Assembly (NCBI RefSeq): GCF_020166515.1
Contig: NZ_JAINZT010000006.1
Coordinates: forward strand, 186,001-250,000
Source: Robertkochia flava
GTDB taxonomy: Bacteria > Bacteroidota > Bacteroidia > Flavobacteriales > Flavobacteriaceae
DNA: 64,000 nt
Direction of reading: 5' to 3'
The translations under genes and the position numbers were made by a program. Under the pieces are notes generated by a model that was not told where the DNA came from, searched no databases, and worked only from the letters and a program-made list of their open reading frames with translations. The stretch's first letter is position 1. Every line of letters begins with the position of its first letter. This document shows positions 46,056 to 54,211 of this stretch, piece by piece.

Positions 46056-46886
46056 TTAGTTCGATGCCATAAGGGCGAAGAACTTGTTCATGTTTGGAAG
46101 AATTACGATACGGGTTCTTCTGTTCTTGGCTTGCCCTTCTTTAGATTCATTATCTGCAACCGGGTGAAAGCTTGCACGGCCAGAAGCGATCAGCTTTTCA
46201 GGAGCAACTCCGAAATCATTCTGAAGTTTTCTTACAACAGAAGAGGCTCTAAGCACACTCAGGTCCCAGTTATCTCTCAATTGCTCAGTGCGCACAGGTC
46301 TGTCATCTGTATGTCCTTCAACCATCACCTCAATGCTAGGCTCAGAGTTAATAACGTCGGCCAATCTCTTAAGGATGTCGTCTGCACGATTACTTACCCT
46401 GTAACTGGCTGTATTAAATAATAATTTATCTGAGATCGAAATCATCACAACCGTTTCGTCAATGCTTACAGCAATATCCTCATCCTCATTAATATCACTG
46501 TTGTCCATATGCTGCTTCAGGTTATATGAAATGGCTACATTCATAGAATCCTTAAGCGTTTTGGCATTGGCTAATTCTGCCGGATCTACCTTTTTAAGAG
46601 TCTCATTCATTGCAGCTTTCGCATCGTTCGAAATTACAGCAACGTCATCTACATTTACCAGTCTTGCGTTATTCTCCTCTGTAAGAGAATTGATTTTCGA
46701 ATTGTATTCGTCTACACGCTTTTCGATCTGAGCAAATTTTGCCTCAAGCTCTTCTTTCTCAACCGTAGTTTTGGTTAATTCACTTTTGATCTGACCATTT
46801 TCTTCCTGAAGCGCTACATATTTCTTTTTGGAAACACACGAAGTTAATAGCGCTATGGCTAATACTGTAATTGAAATTTTCTTCAT
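46056..46886 (-). CDS. OmpA-family lipoprotein with coiled-coil linker
   Basis: 276 residues from the ATG at 46886, which gives a proper lipobox (ALLTSC, Cys17); a longer frame upstream has no signal. A coiled coil (residues about 25-75, EENGQIKSELTKTTVEKEEL ...) follows, then the OmpA C-terminal peptidoglycan-binding domain (about 145-265) with VEGHTDDRPV, NWDLSVLRASSVV and GRASFHPVADN ... KNRRTRI. It should tether the outer membrane to peptidoglycan. The ATG has no TAnnTTTG match close upstream. Confidence 0.9.
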   Translation of the reverse strand: MKKISITVLAIALLTSCVSKKKYVALQEENGQIKSELTKTTVEKEELEAKFAQIEKRVDEYNSKINSLTEENNARLVNVDDVAVISNDAKAAMNETLKKVDPAELANAKTLKDSMNVAISYNLKQHMDNSDINEDEDIAVSIDETVVMISISDKLLFNTASYRVSNRADDILKRLADVINSEPSIEVMVEGHTDDRPVRTEQLRDNWDLSVLRASSVVRKLQNDFGVAPEKLIASGRASFHPVADNESKEGQAKNRRTRIVILPNMNKFFALMASN

Positions 46887-47251
46887 AATGATTGTTTGAA
46901 ATTTGATATATCTACGTAGAATTTGACCAAATAGATCTTTTAAATATGAAACTTTTATCATAGAAGCAGGTTTAAAACCCTACAAAATCTTTGTGAACAA
47001 CTGGTTTACAGAATAATGTGACCTCTATATTTTAGAAAATTTTTCCGAAAAAAATCAGGGTTATTTTAGACCATAGGCAGGGAATCTCGATAAAATGAAT
47101 CTTATTAAGCTGATTTATGAACATAAAAAATGCTTGTAAACAGGAATTGGGCGGAAAAAACCTGCAATTCAAAGGAGCTTGCCCCAATAAACATAATATT
47201 TAACTTAAATTTCTGTTTTACAGCTTTTTACAGCACAAATGAAAATGAAAG
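46887..47251. other. 365-bp AT-rich non-coding spacer between divergent genes
   Basis: Upstream regions of the OmpA-like lipoprotein (minus) and the FN3-like lipoprotein (plus). No full TAnnTTTG match was found within the expected distance of either start; a relaxed TAAATTTC lies about 40 nt before the plus-strand gene. No open reading frame of note. Confidence 0.6.
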
Positions 47252-47932
47252 GTGAAAAATAATCTCTTTATAATTACAATATCCCTGTTGTTCCTGTATT
47301 CCTGCAGTAAGGAAGATCCAAACGCTGAAAATGAAGTCCCGACCATACCAATTCTTTTGAGTCCTGCAAATAACAGCCTTGTTGACGGAGTTAATGTTAC
47401 ATTTAGCTGGGAAGGGTCTTCGGATCCGGAAGGGGAGGAGATCAGTTACAATCTTCAACTTTCGGATGAGGCGGATTTTACTCATATCATCTTTAGTGAT
47501 GAGCTTAATGAAAATGGATATACCACTGAACTAACCAAAGGGAAATATTACTACTGGAGGGTTCGGGCAAAGGACGCCTCAAATAATACAAGTGAATTCT
47601 CTCCAAGACAAAATTTTGTGGTTCGCGATGAATTAACTTCAAATTATGCTCCTTTTGCACCCGAAAAACGGTTCCCGGATCTGGACGAAGCAATAGATAT
47701 TGACCAGGCAAAATTAGGTTGGACGTGCTTTGACGTAGATGATACGGATCTGGAATACAATATATATCTGGGTACTGAATACGGGAATTTACCCTTATAC
47801 GTCGAAGGAATTAATACTACCGAAGTTACCCTTAACCTGGATGACGGCTCCGTGTTTTACTGGCAGGTGGAAGTCACCGATCCCAGTGGGCAAACCGCTA
47901 TTAGCCCGATTTGGTGGTTTAAATCATCCTGA
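47252..47932 (+). CDS. Lipoprotein with two fibronectin-type III-like domains
   Basis: 226 residues. Start GTG at 47252: it gives a clean lipoprotein signal (MKNNLFIITISLLFLYSC, Cys18), and the two upstream ATGs are out of frame. The mature protein has two FN3-like repeats (about 29-125 and 130-226) sharing the pattern P..P......D..L.W....D.....Y...L and a GKYYYWRVRAKDASNNTS / GSVFYWQVEVTDPSGQTA strand pair. It is probably a surface-exposed lipoprotein with an adhesive or binding role; the ligand is unknown. Confidence 0.8.
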   Translation: MKNNLFIITISLLFLYSCSKEDPNAENEVPTIPILLSPANNSLVDGVNVTFSWEGSSDPEGEEISYNLQLSDEADFTHIIFSDELNENGYTTELTKGKYYYWRVRAKDASNNTSEFSPRQNFVVRDELTSNYAPFAPEKRFPDLDEAIDIDQAKLGWTCFDVDDTDLEYNIYLGTEYGNLPLYVEGINTTEVTLNLDDGSVFYWQVEVTDPSGQTAISPIWWFKSS

Positions 47933-47965
47933 AAATTCATAAAATATTCTTAACCTCTGTGTTTT

Positions 47966-47979
47966 ATTGATATATCAAT
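47966..47979. promoter_or_regulatory. Perfect 14-bp palindrome, probable MarR operator
   Basis: ATTGATATATCAAT is its own reverse complement, and it directly abuts the -7 box at 47980. MarR-family dimers commonly bind TTGA-type palindromes of this kind overlapping their own promoters, so autorepression by the gene at 48014 is likely. Confidence 0.65.
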
Positions 47980-47987
47980 TATATTTG
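47980..47987 (+). promoter_or_regulatory. -7 element of the MarR gene
   Basis: TATATTTG matches TAnnTTTG, 26 nt before the ATG at 48014. Confidence 0.55.
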
Positions 47988-48013
47988 TTCTTACGCTATA
48001 AAACAACACGAAT

Positions 48014-48448
48014 ATGACGATGCCCTTAAAAACAGTATTTTATAACATAGAAAGGGCGATTAAAGAATACCGAAAGTTCTCCCAGCGTAACCTTAACAAG
48101 GTGCAAAAGGAAATAACTGTAGATCAGGCCTTAATACTTAATGTGTTAAACGACCAGCCGGAACGGTCCCAAAAGGAACTTGCAGACCTATTGTATAAGG
48201 ACAATGCCGCTATGACCAGAATGGTTGAAGGTATGGTTAGGAAAGGGTTACTGACAAAAGATGAAGATCCCTCAGATCGCAGAAAGGCAAGGCTAACCGT
48301 TACCTCAAAAGGCGATGCAGTTTTGAAGTCGATAACCCCCGTTATTCTGAATAACAGGGAAGTAGCCCTTAAAGGGATAACCGACGAAGAAATAGGTTTG
48401 CTGGTTCAGTTATTGCAGAAAATAGTACGCAATATTATCCAACCTTAA
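48014..48448 (+). CDS. MarR-family transcriptional regulator
   Basis: 144 residues, the usual family length. The winged HTH shows RSQKELADLLYKDNAAMTRMVEGMVRKGLLTK (recognition helix) and the wing DEDPSDRRKARLTVTSKGDAVL with the invariant DxRxxxLxLT-type pattern. Helices at both ends form the dimer interface. Its own promoter carries a perfect palindrome (47966-47979), suggesting autoregulation. No obvious target pump or enzyme is adjacent on the same strand. A second in-frame ATG lies two codons in. Confidence 0.92.
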   Translation: MTMPLKTVFYNIERAIKEYRKFSQRNLNKVQKEITVDQALILNVLNDQPERSQKELADLLYKDNAAMTRMVEGMVRKGLLTKDEDPSDRRKARLTVTSKGDAVLKSITPVILNNREVALKGITDEEIGLLVQLLQKIVRNIIQP

Positions 48449-48477
48449 TTACGGAACCAGCAGTTCCCCCAAGCCTG

Positions 48478-48513
48478 AAAAGATCCTTCTATTATCATTG
48501 AAGGGTCTTTTTT
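48478..48513. terminator. Terminator between the MarR gene and the convergent 48527 gene
   Basis: 11-bp stem (AAAGATCCTTC/GAAGGGTCTTT, one G-T pair) with a 10-nt loop and a long T-run. Confidence 0.75.
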
Positions 48514-48526
48514 TATGGCATCAGGT

Positions 48527-49270
48527 TTAATCACAGTGGGTGGAAATCATGGTTTCGGAAATTCGTTCTTTCTGACTCACCGTTTTAATACATTGCCCGG
48601 TTCGGCTGTGATACCAGGTTCTGTAAGTGGTTCCTCCCTGTTTGTACCTTCTTTCTTCCTCGAAGCCTCTTTTTATTAATTCGTCATAAGCACGTAATGC
48701 CCCCCAGCCTTCGAGGTCCTTGAATTCAATATATGAAGAACCGGAGTTTCCGCTCCAATGATCACCTTTTCTTCGGGTCTCCAATCCCCGATCGTATCCG
48801 TCTGCATACGCATCTTTTTGGGAAAAGTCCCTGTAATAACTATTGTGAAAACTTCGGTTTCTTAACCCGTCATTAAAACCTCTGTCATAGGCAATGGATA
48901 CGGAGTTATACCCGTTGCGTTCGTCATAGCTTTCATAAGACGAAGACCGGGTATAGGAATAGGGTTGGGTGCCAAAGGTGCTGTTTCCGCAATCATTATC
49001 CGGTGTATTCACCACCGAGAGAATCCGGCCTTCACTGATATGTACGGTTACACATTTTTTAAGTGCGTCGGTCCACCAGTACTGATACGCGTCACTGCCG
49101 TATTTTTCCGTTTTAACCAAACTGTAGCCCTGATCTTTCATAGAATTATCGATGAGCGTAGACCGAGCGTCAACGAGATAATCAAATTCCCTTGCATGAG
49201 CCTGGGCTTTTACATCTGTATGGATAAGAAAATAAAGGGGAAGTAGGAGTAGAAGGGAAACTAATCGCAT
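48527..49270 (-). CDS. Secreted protein with an internal duplication, function unknown
   Basis: 247 residues. Signal peptide (residues 1-22). Residues about 40-95 and 185-245 contain related units, each with a YWW/TWYH stretch, a xxCVTV/QCIKTV strand, an EGRIL/KERIS turn and a closing D-C/H-C: compare TDALKKCVTVHISEGRI with SRTGQCIKTVSQKERI. Between them is a Tyr/Ser/Arg-rich low-complexity segment (TRSSSYESYDERNGYNSVS). Four cysteines, two per unit, could form disulfides. No family recognised. Convergent with the MarR gene. Confidence 0.75.
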   Translation of the reverse strand: MRLVSLLLLLPLYFLIHTDVKAQAHAREFDYLVDARSTLIDNSMKDQGYSLVKTEKYGSDAYQYWWTDALKKCVTVHISEGRILSVVNTPDNDCGNSTFGTQPYSYTRSSSYESYDERNGYNSVSIAYDRGFNDGLRNRSFHNSYYRDFSQKDAYADGYDRGLETRRKGDHWSGNSGSSYIEFKDLEGWGALRAYDELIKRGFEEERRYKQGGTTYRTWYHSRTGQCIKTVSQKERISETMISTHCD

Positions 49271-49495
49271 TGCTGGTGTAATTTACTGATATAAAGAGAG
49301 TTATAAATTTAACGAAATTCTTTTAGCTGGTGTTAAAGCTTATGTTTAAATGATATTGAAATCCGATTTTCGGTGCATTCGGTGCAGGAGGTAAACTATA
49401 CTTTTCAATGAGCTTCCAGGTTTTGTGTGCTATCGCAAACAGCTGTTAATCAATATTTTAGTAACTTTAAACAAATAACCATAAAAACCAATTTC

Positions 49496-49960
49496 ATGAA
49501 AATTTCAAAAAACATCCAATGCCTCCTGGTTACAGGCATGTGCTTCGTATTTACTTTACCCATATTAGCCCAGGATATGTCAGAAAACTCCATAGCGGTT
49601 GACCCCATGAAAATATCAGCGGAGATGACTACCTTTGATTGTCCGCCATTTATTCCTGAAGGATGTACTATTACAGTTTTGCAGGGAGATCACACCAAAG
49701 GAAATTTTGACATCCTTTTCAAAATACCTGCTAATTTCGATGTGCCTAAGCACTGGCATACATCTCCGGAACGTATGGTGCTCTTAAGTGGTACATTAGA
49801 GGTAACTTATGATGGAGAAGCGACCCAGGTTCTAAAAACGGGCGATTATGCCTATGGACCGGCCAAAAAACCACATACTGCCAGATGCGGGGATGACGGT
49901 CCATGTACACTTTTTATTGCATTCGAAAATCCGTTGGATGCACATCCCGTTGAGGAATAG
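49496..49960 (+). CDS. Secreted cupin-domain protein
   Basis: 154 residues from the ATG at 49496, which starts a good signal peptide (MKISKNIQCLLVTGMCFVFT ... LAQ); the longer frame upstream lacks one. The cupin metal-site motif is PKHWHTSPERMVLLSGTLEV with two His and a Glu, and the second motif is YAYGPAKKPHTARC with a further His. It resembles ChrR-like cupins. An unusual pair of Cys (about 58 and 66) precedes the fold. A strong terminator follows. The ligand is unknown. Confidence 0.8.
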   Translation: MKISKNIQCLLVTGMCFVFTLPILAQDMSENSIAVDPMKISAEMTTFDCPPFIPEGCTITVLQGDHTKGNFDILFKIPANFDVPKHWHTSPERMVLLSGTLEVTYDGEATQVLKTGDYAYGPAKKPHTARCGDDGPCTLFIAFENPLDAHPVEE

Positions 49961-49980
49961 AAATGGGAATATCCACACGC

Positions 49981-50019
49981 AATAAACCAGGCTTTAACGT
50001 CTGGTTTTTATTTTTTTCT
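49981..50019 (+). terminator. Intrinsic terminator after the cupin gene
   Basis: Stem AAACCAG/CTGGTTT extended by flanking A and T residues, 10-nt loop, long T-tract, 20 nt after the stop. Confidence 0.8.
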
Positions 50020-50167
50020 ATTATTTGAATATCGCTTTGTGTAATCTTAAACTTATACAGGCATATACCCCAGCTTTCAACACTACATTCCTTTTTTGCT
50101 CTATAATTTATATTATGTCAAATAGAAAATATTAAGGGAATGTCACCACCCACCCATATGAATAATG

Positions 50168-50175
50168 TAATTTTG
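50168..50175 (+). promoter_or_regulatory. Possible -7 element very close to the MFS start codon
   Basis: TAATTTTG matches TAnnTTTG but ends only 4 nt before the ATG at 50180. If real, the mRNA would start at about the start codon and be leaderless. Confidence 0.35.
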
Positions 50176-50179
50176 GACC

Positions 50180-51406
50180 ATGATCCAAAAACAGCATCCT
50201 TCTCAACTGGAATTTATCGCTCTGATGGCCTCTCTCATGTCTATTGTGGCCCTTGCTATAGACGCTTTACTTCCGGCACTCGACCTTATAGGATTTGAAA
50301 TAGGAATTACCAATAATGCCAACACCCAGTTACTTATAACCATGATCTTTCTGGGTTTAGGGATCGGTCCCCTGATTTTCGGACCTGTCTCTGACAGCCT
50401 TGGACGTAAACCAATTGTATTTATAGGATTCTTTGTTTTCCTGATTGGCAGTATAATTTGTGTTAATGCCCATACGCTGGCTGTTATGATCGCCGGACGA
50501 ATTCTGCAAGGTATCGGATTATCTGCACCCAGAACCATTAGTATTGCCATGGTCAGGGATTTGTACCGGGGGGATTATATGGCCAGGATCATGAGTTTTA
50601 TTACAGTCGTGTTTTTACTGGTACCTATAATAGCCCCAGCCTTCGGTAAATTTATTTTGGATCTCTATCATTGGCAGGCTATATTTTATGTCCAATTGAT
50701 ATTCAGTATCCTGGTAGGTCTCTGGTTTTGGAAACGACAGCCTGAAACCTTAAAAGAAGAATACCGCACCCCGCTCTCCTTTTCGCTATTCACAAGGGGT
50801 ACATCGGAATTATTAAAATACCCAAGGACCCTGGGTTTCACATTGATCTCCGGATTTATTACCGGATCTTTTCTGGTATACCTTAGCGCGTCTCAGCACA
50901 TATTTGAAGCCCAATACGGAATGAAGGAGGAATTTCCATACATCTTCGCCGGATTGGCCATATCGGTTGGACTGGCTACATTTATGAATGGAAAACTGGT
51001 GGTGAAACTTGGGATGGAGCGATTGGTCTCAGCGGCTTTAGTGGCCTATTTTCTGTGCTCAGCAATTTATTTGGTCTTATTTTTTGGAAGCCCGAATCCT
51101 CCGATTTCAATTTTGCTCGGATTTTTTGCCCTTCAGTTTTTTGCTGTCGGTTTTTTATTCGGTAATCTTCGGGCTCTTGCCATGGAACCCGTTGGCCATA
51201 TTGCAGGAATTGCTGCAGCCATAACCGGCCTGATCTCCACCTTAATGGCTGTACCCATAAGCACATTTATCGGAAGGTTTGTTTCAGGGACAAGGGTTTA
51301 TCCACTTTTTGTAGGATTCACCTTATGTTCGCTTTTTTCCATCCTGATCCTTTTGTATCTGAAAAGAAAGCAACTAAGCCTTTACAGATTACGGTTCAAA
51401 CGCTAG
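50180..51406 (+). CDS. Bcr/CflA-type MFS drug efflux transporter
   Basis: 408 residues with 12 predicted membrane helices. The N-terminal signature of the DHA1/Bcr family is present: MSIVALAIDALLPALDLIG in helix 1, GPVSDSLGRKPIVFIG (loop 2-3 motif A), and GRILQGIGLSAPRTISIAMVRD in helix 4. A basic C-terminal tail (LKRKQLSLYRLRFKR) lies in the cytoplasm. It would export drugs or small metabolites with proton antiport. It stands alone between spacer regions. Confidence 0.9.
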   Translation: MIQKQHPSQLEFIALMASLMSIVALAIDALLPALDLIGFEIGITNNANTQLLITMIFLGLGIGPLIFGPVSDSLGRKPIVFIGFFVFLIGSIICVNAHTLAVMIAGRILQGIGLSAPRTISIAMVRDLYRGDYMARIMSFITVVFLLVPIIAPAFGKFILDLYHWQAIFYVQLIFSILVGLWFWKRQPETLKEEYRTPLSFSLFTRGTSELLKYPRTLGFTLISGFITGSFLVYLSASQHIFEAQYGMKEEFPYIFAGLAISVGLATFMNGKLVVKLGMERLVSAALVAYFLCSAIYLVLFFGSPNPPISILLGFFALQFFAVGFLFGNLRALAMEPVGHIAGIAAAITGLISTLMAVPISTFIGRFVSGTRVYPLFVGFTLCSLFSILILLYLKRKQLSLYRLRFKR

Positions 51407-51539
51407 TTACTGCTTCCCTCCTTCCAATACTAACCCTACAATAAATTCATCATTGCAAATCCTCGACTCAGATAAATAACTGACCTTCAGTTCGTTAAAT
51501 ATCTTGTAGAGTGTTCATAATTTATTTACCTTTCTGAAT

Positions 51540-51553
51540 ATGATTTAAATCAT
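51540..51553. promoter_or_regulatory. Perfect 14-bp palindrome, FNR/CRP-like box upstream of hpf
   Basis: ATGATTTAAATCAT is a perfect palindrome and matches the FNR box TTGATnnnnATCAA at 8 of 10 defined positions. A -7-like TATCTTAG at 51576-51583 places the likely transcription start near 51588, which puts the box centre at about -41, the usual activator position. Confidence 0.55.
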
Positions 51554-51640
51554 GTTTCTTCAGGTACATAGACCCTATCTTAGAAATATAAGATGGTTTA
51601 AAAGCTGAATCCTATTGTTTAACCCATAAAAGTAAACATT

Positions 51641-51946
51641 ATGCAAATAAATTTTGAGTACGATGCCGTGAGCGCCAGCAGCAGATTGGAAGAAATGGTC
51701 AGTAAAAAGATCAATAAACTGGTTGACAAATATGACTTTATTGTTCGGGCTGACGTTTTTTTCAAAACTGAAAATACATCTTCCCCCGAAACCGGAAAGA
51801 TCTGCAACATTCAGTTAAGCGCTCCCGGACCACGGCTTTTTGCACAGGCTAATACCAAAAGTTATGAGATGTCTATTGCTGAAGCAACAGAAGAACTTGC
51901 TAATCAATTGCGTAAGCGTAAGGAAAAAATGAAAGCGCACCACTAA
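51641..51946 (+). CDS. hpf: Ribosome hibernation-promoting factor (HPF/RaiA family, short type)
   Basis: 101 residues, short form without the long-HPF C-terminal domain. The beta-alpha-beta pattern and motifs fit: MQINFEYDAVSASSRLEEMVSKKINKL, then FIVRADVFFKTEN, CNIQLSAPGPRLFAQA and the C-terminal basic helix EELANQLRKRKEKMKAHH. It binds in the small-subunit mRNA/tRNA channel and silences ribosomes in stress or stationary phase. The FNR-like palindrome upstream suggests control by oxygen or energy state. Confidence 0.88.
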   Translation: MQINFEYDAVSASSRLEEMVSKKINKLVDKYDFIVRADVFFKTENTSSPETGKICNIQLSAPGPRLFAQANTKSYEMSIAEATEELANQLRKRKEKMKAHH

Positions 51947-51970
51947 GAGGTGCAGATCAACCTAAAATAA

Positions 51971-51994
51971 AAAAGGGGCCTGAGCGCCCCTTTT
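51971..51994. terminator. Bidirectional terminator between hpf and the dienelactone hydrolase gene
   Basis: Stem AAAAGGGGC/GCCCCTTTT with a 6-nt loop, between convergent stops. Confidence 0.8.
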
Positions 51995-52017
51995 CCATTT
52001 TTAAGGAATTTTCCAAC

Positions 52018-52860
52018 TTAAAATACTTCATCGAGCATTGCCTTAAGTGCTTCCCAGGACTTTCTGTCGGCTTCCTCGTTGTATGCCAGTGGTAAATCAA
52101 ATGTTTTTCCAAGAGAATCCGCCGCTTTGGAAGTAAAGGCATGCATTGCATCTTCATAGGCTATATATTCATAAGTAACTCCTGTACTGTCCATTGCGCT
52201 CGTAAATTTTGCCACATCCTCTGCAGACACCATGGGGTCTGCCGCTCCGTTACAAACCAATACTCTGGCCTTAAGATCATCATTAGGGGGCACTGGTAAA
52301 TTTATACCACTGTGAAAGGCCGCTACTGCATCCAGGTCGGCTCCTGTATTGGCCATGGTAAGGGCCACAGAGCCTCCAAAGCAATACCCTATTGCAGCGA
52401 TCTTTTCGGGATCTACATGTTCATTTTGCTTTAAAAGTTCCAGGGCGGCATTAAACCTGGCCTCTGCTTCGTCCATATTACTCATTACCATGTTGGCAAA
52501 TTTTCCGGCTTCATCGGGATGTTCGGCCTGCTTTCCTTCTCCGTACATGTCTATAGCGAAAGCTACATACCCGAGCTCTGCCAGCATATCTGCTCTTTCT
52601 CTCGTGTAATCATTGTGTCCCCACCATTCGTGGATGACCAGAATTCCAGGTGCCTTTTCTGTGGCATTCTCATTCCAGGCCATGTATCCTTTCATCATGG
52701 TGGAATCAGACTGATAGGTTATTTCCTTTCCCCTGATATCGATCTCCACGATTTCTTCAGTGGTCGAATCCTCCACTTCCGATGTGGTGGATTTCTCTTC
52801 CTGTTTACACGATATCATTCCTGTTAAAAGCAATAAAATGCATGCCGTATATGTTTTCAT
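52018..52860 (-). CDS. Dienelactone hydrolase-family lipoprotein
   Basis: 280 residues. Lipobox GMISC (Cys18) and a short Thr/Glu-rich linker precede an alpha/beta-hydrolase fold of the dienelactone hydrolase type. The catalytic triad is Cys160 (AAIGYCFGGS), Asp208 (NGAADPMVS) and His240 (EDAMHAF), and VIHEWWGHNDYTRERADMLAELGYVAFAIDMYG is the usual oxyanion region. It would hydrolyse esters or lactones in the periplasm. Its start lies 71 bp after the OmpA-like gene's stop, with a terminator between. Confidence 0.9.
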   Translation of the reverse strand: MKTYTACILLLLTGMISCKQEEKSTTSEVEDSTTEEIVEIDIRGKEITYQSDSTMMKGYMAWNENATEKAPGILVIHEWWGHNDYTRERADMLAELGYVAFAIDMYGEGKQAEHPDEAGKFANMVMSNMDEAEARFNAALELLKQNEHVDPEKIAAIGYCFGGSVALTMANTGADLDAVAAFHSGINLPVPPNDDLKARVLVCNGAADPMVSAEDVAKFTSAMDSTGVTYEYIAYEDAMHAFTSKAADSLGKTFDLPLAYNEEADRKSWEALKAMLDEVF

Positions 52861-52883
52861 GTTTTAAATTTTAAATTAAAAAA

Positions 52884-52908
52884 TAAGGTTCGCAATTTGC
52901 GAACCTTA
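52884..52908 (-). terminator. Terminator after the OmpA/glycine-zipper gene
   Basis: Near-perfect 12-bp stem (TAAGGTTCGCAA/TTGCGAACCTTA, 1-nt loop as drawn, 5 if the centre opens). On the minus strand it is followed by a T-rich run, 23 nt after the stop at 52932. Confidence 0.7.
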
Positions 52909-52931
52909 AGATACGAATTATATAGCAGCTG

Positions 52932-53621
52932 TTAATTTCCCTGTTTGGCTTCCTCGATCATTTCTTCAGAAGCTACAATACCAAGCTCTACCCTTCTGTT
53001 CTTTACACGTCCCTCTTCTGTGTTGTTGTCGTATTTAGGCTGGGTTTCTCCATACCATTTTGTGGCTAACCGGCTGGAATCAACTCCTTTTCCAATAAGG
53101 TAATTGGTAACGGTTTCCGCCCTCTTTTTGGATAGTGTCATATTATAATCATCCTTTCCGGAGCTATCGGTATGCCCCTCTACCAGGATATTGGTGTCGT
53201 CATATTCCACAAACACCTCCGCCATCTTATCCAGGGTCGATTTCCCTTCGGGGGTTAACTCGGCTTTGTTAATTTGAAACTGCACCCCACTATTCTCATC
53301 AAAGGTCACATTGATACCTTCCCCTATCCGGGTCACTTCAGCCCCCGGAACCGCTTCTGAAATGGCCTCTGCCTGCCGGTCCATCTTGTTTCCGATACGG
53401 TTACCTACCGCCCCGCCAACTGCGGCCCCGATGATGGCTCCCACCACCGAATTATTCCCGTCTCCGACATTATTACCAATGATACCCCCGATAAGGGCTC
53501 CGGAAGAGGCTCCAACGGCAGTTCCTCTTTGGGTGCTGTTTGAATTTTTGATCGCATCACAGCCTGTAACCAATGTTAGCATAAGACTTAAAGCCACGAA
53601 ATTTTGACATATCTTTTTCAT
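52932..53621 (-). CDS. OmpA-family lipoprotein with glycine-zipper segment
   Basis: 229 residues. Lipobox LVTGC (Cys21). Residues about 31-77 form glycine-zipper repeats (GTAVGASSGALIGGIIGNNVG; VVGAIIGAAVGGAVGNRIGNKMD), which insert into or cross membranes. The C-terminal half is an OmpA-like peptidoglycan-binding domain (ILVEGHTDSSGKDDYNMTLSKKRAETV, KWYGETQPKYDN, VKNRRVELGI). This is the usual layout of Pal-like outer-membrane lipoproteins. Six nt downstream of the lipocalin-like gene, in one operon. Confidence 0.92.
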   Translation of the reverse strand: MKKICQNFVALSLMLTLVTGCDAIKNSNSTQRGTAVGASSGALIGGIIGNNVGDGNNSVVGAIIGAAVGGAVGNRIGNKMDRQAEAISEAVPGAEVTRIGEGINVTFDENSGVQFQINKAELTPEGKSTLDKMAEVFVEYDDTNILVEGHTDSSGKDDYNMTLSKKRAETVTNYLIGKGVDSSRLATKWYGETQPKYDNNTEEGRVKNRRVELGIVASEEMIEEAKQGN

Positions 53622-53627
53622 AATAAT

Positions 53628-54128
53628 TTATTGCATTATTTTATTGAATTCATAAACGAGGTCCACATTGCCGTCCCCTGCACTTTCCGTGCTGGATAAG
53701 ACCATGGACGATTCTGAAATGCTTTGGATATTGAAAACATATCCCGCTCCGCCGTAGAGGTCATTTTTCTTTTCATCAGTGAATTTAAAAGTGAAGGTAC
53801 TGGGATTCCCGTTGGCATCATTCTGAATGGACCAACGGATGTAACGGATTCCGGGATTACACTCGTCCCCGCTCAGGGTATACGTCCCGGTACTGTTATT
53901 GGACCTGAAGAACCATTCACTACCCTCATAGCATTTGGCATTGGCATCATCGAAAAGGGTCGATTTATAATATCCTTCCCCATCGTAGGTCACCCCTTTT
54001 AGTTCCCAGGTGCCATCCAGGTTACTTCTTAAAGATTTGTTTTCTTTTCCAAGGCTGGAACTTCCGCCACAGGATATCAGTAAAACAGATATAAACAGGG
54101 CGAAAATTGCATTTACACTTTTTTTCAT
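53628..54128 (-). CDS. Lipocalin-like lipoprotein
   Basis: 166 residues from the ATG at 54128, which gives a lipobox (SVLLISC, Cys20). The mature part begins with the lipocalin-type motif LDGTWELKGVTYDGEG, followed by beta strands typical of an 8-stranded barrel (EWFFRSNNSTGTYTLSGDEC, IRWSIQNDANG, TFTFKFTDEKKN, YVFNIQSISESSMVLSS). Two Cys could form a disulfide. It may bind lipids or other hydrophobic compounds; the ligand is unknown. First gene of an operon with the OmpA/glycine-zipper gene. Confidence 0.8.
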   Translation of the reverse strand: MKKSVNAIFALFISVLLISCGGSSSLGKENKSLRSNLDGTWELKGVTYDGEGYYKSTLFDDANAKCYEGSEWFFRSNNSTGTYTLSGDECNPGIRYIRWSIQNDANGNPSTFTFKFTDEKKNDLYGGAGYVFNIQSISESSMVLSSTESAGDGNVDLVYEFNKIMQ

Positions 54129-54211
54129 AACTATCAGATTATCAGTTACATAAAAGTAGTGCATCTCTATATTTTCACCAAACTTTCATCAAAATTGAAG
54201 TGTATTGCCTG

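Noticed and set aside
46029-46421. 130-codon plus-strand frame antisense to the OmpA-like lipoprotein
   Set aside because: It is the mirror of a well-supported gene with a lipobox and OmpA motifs; no independent support.
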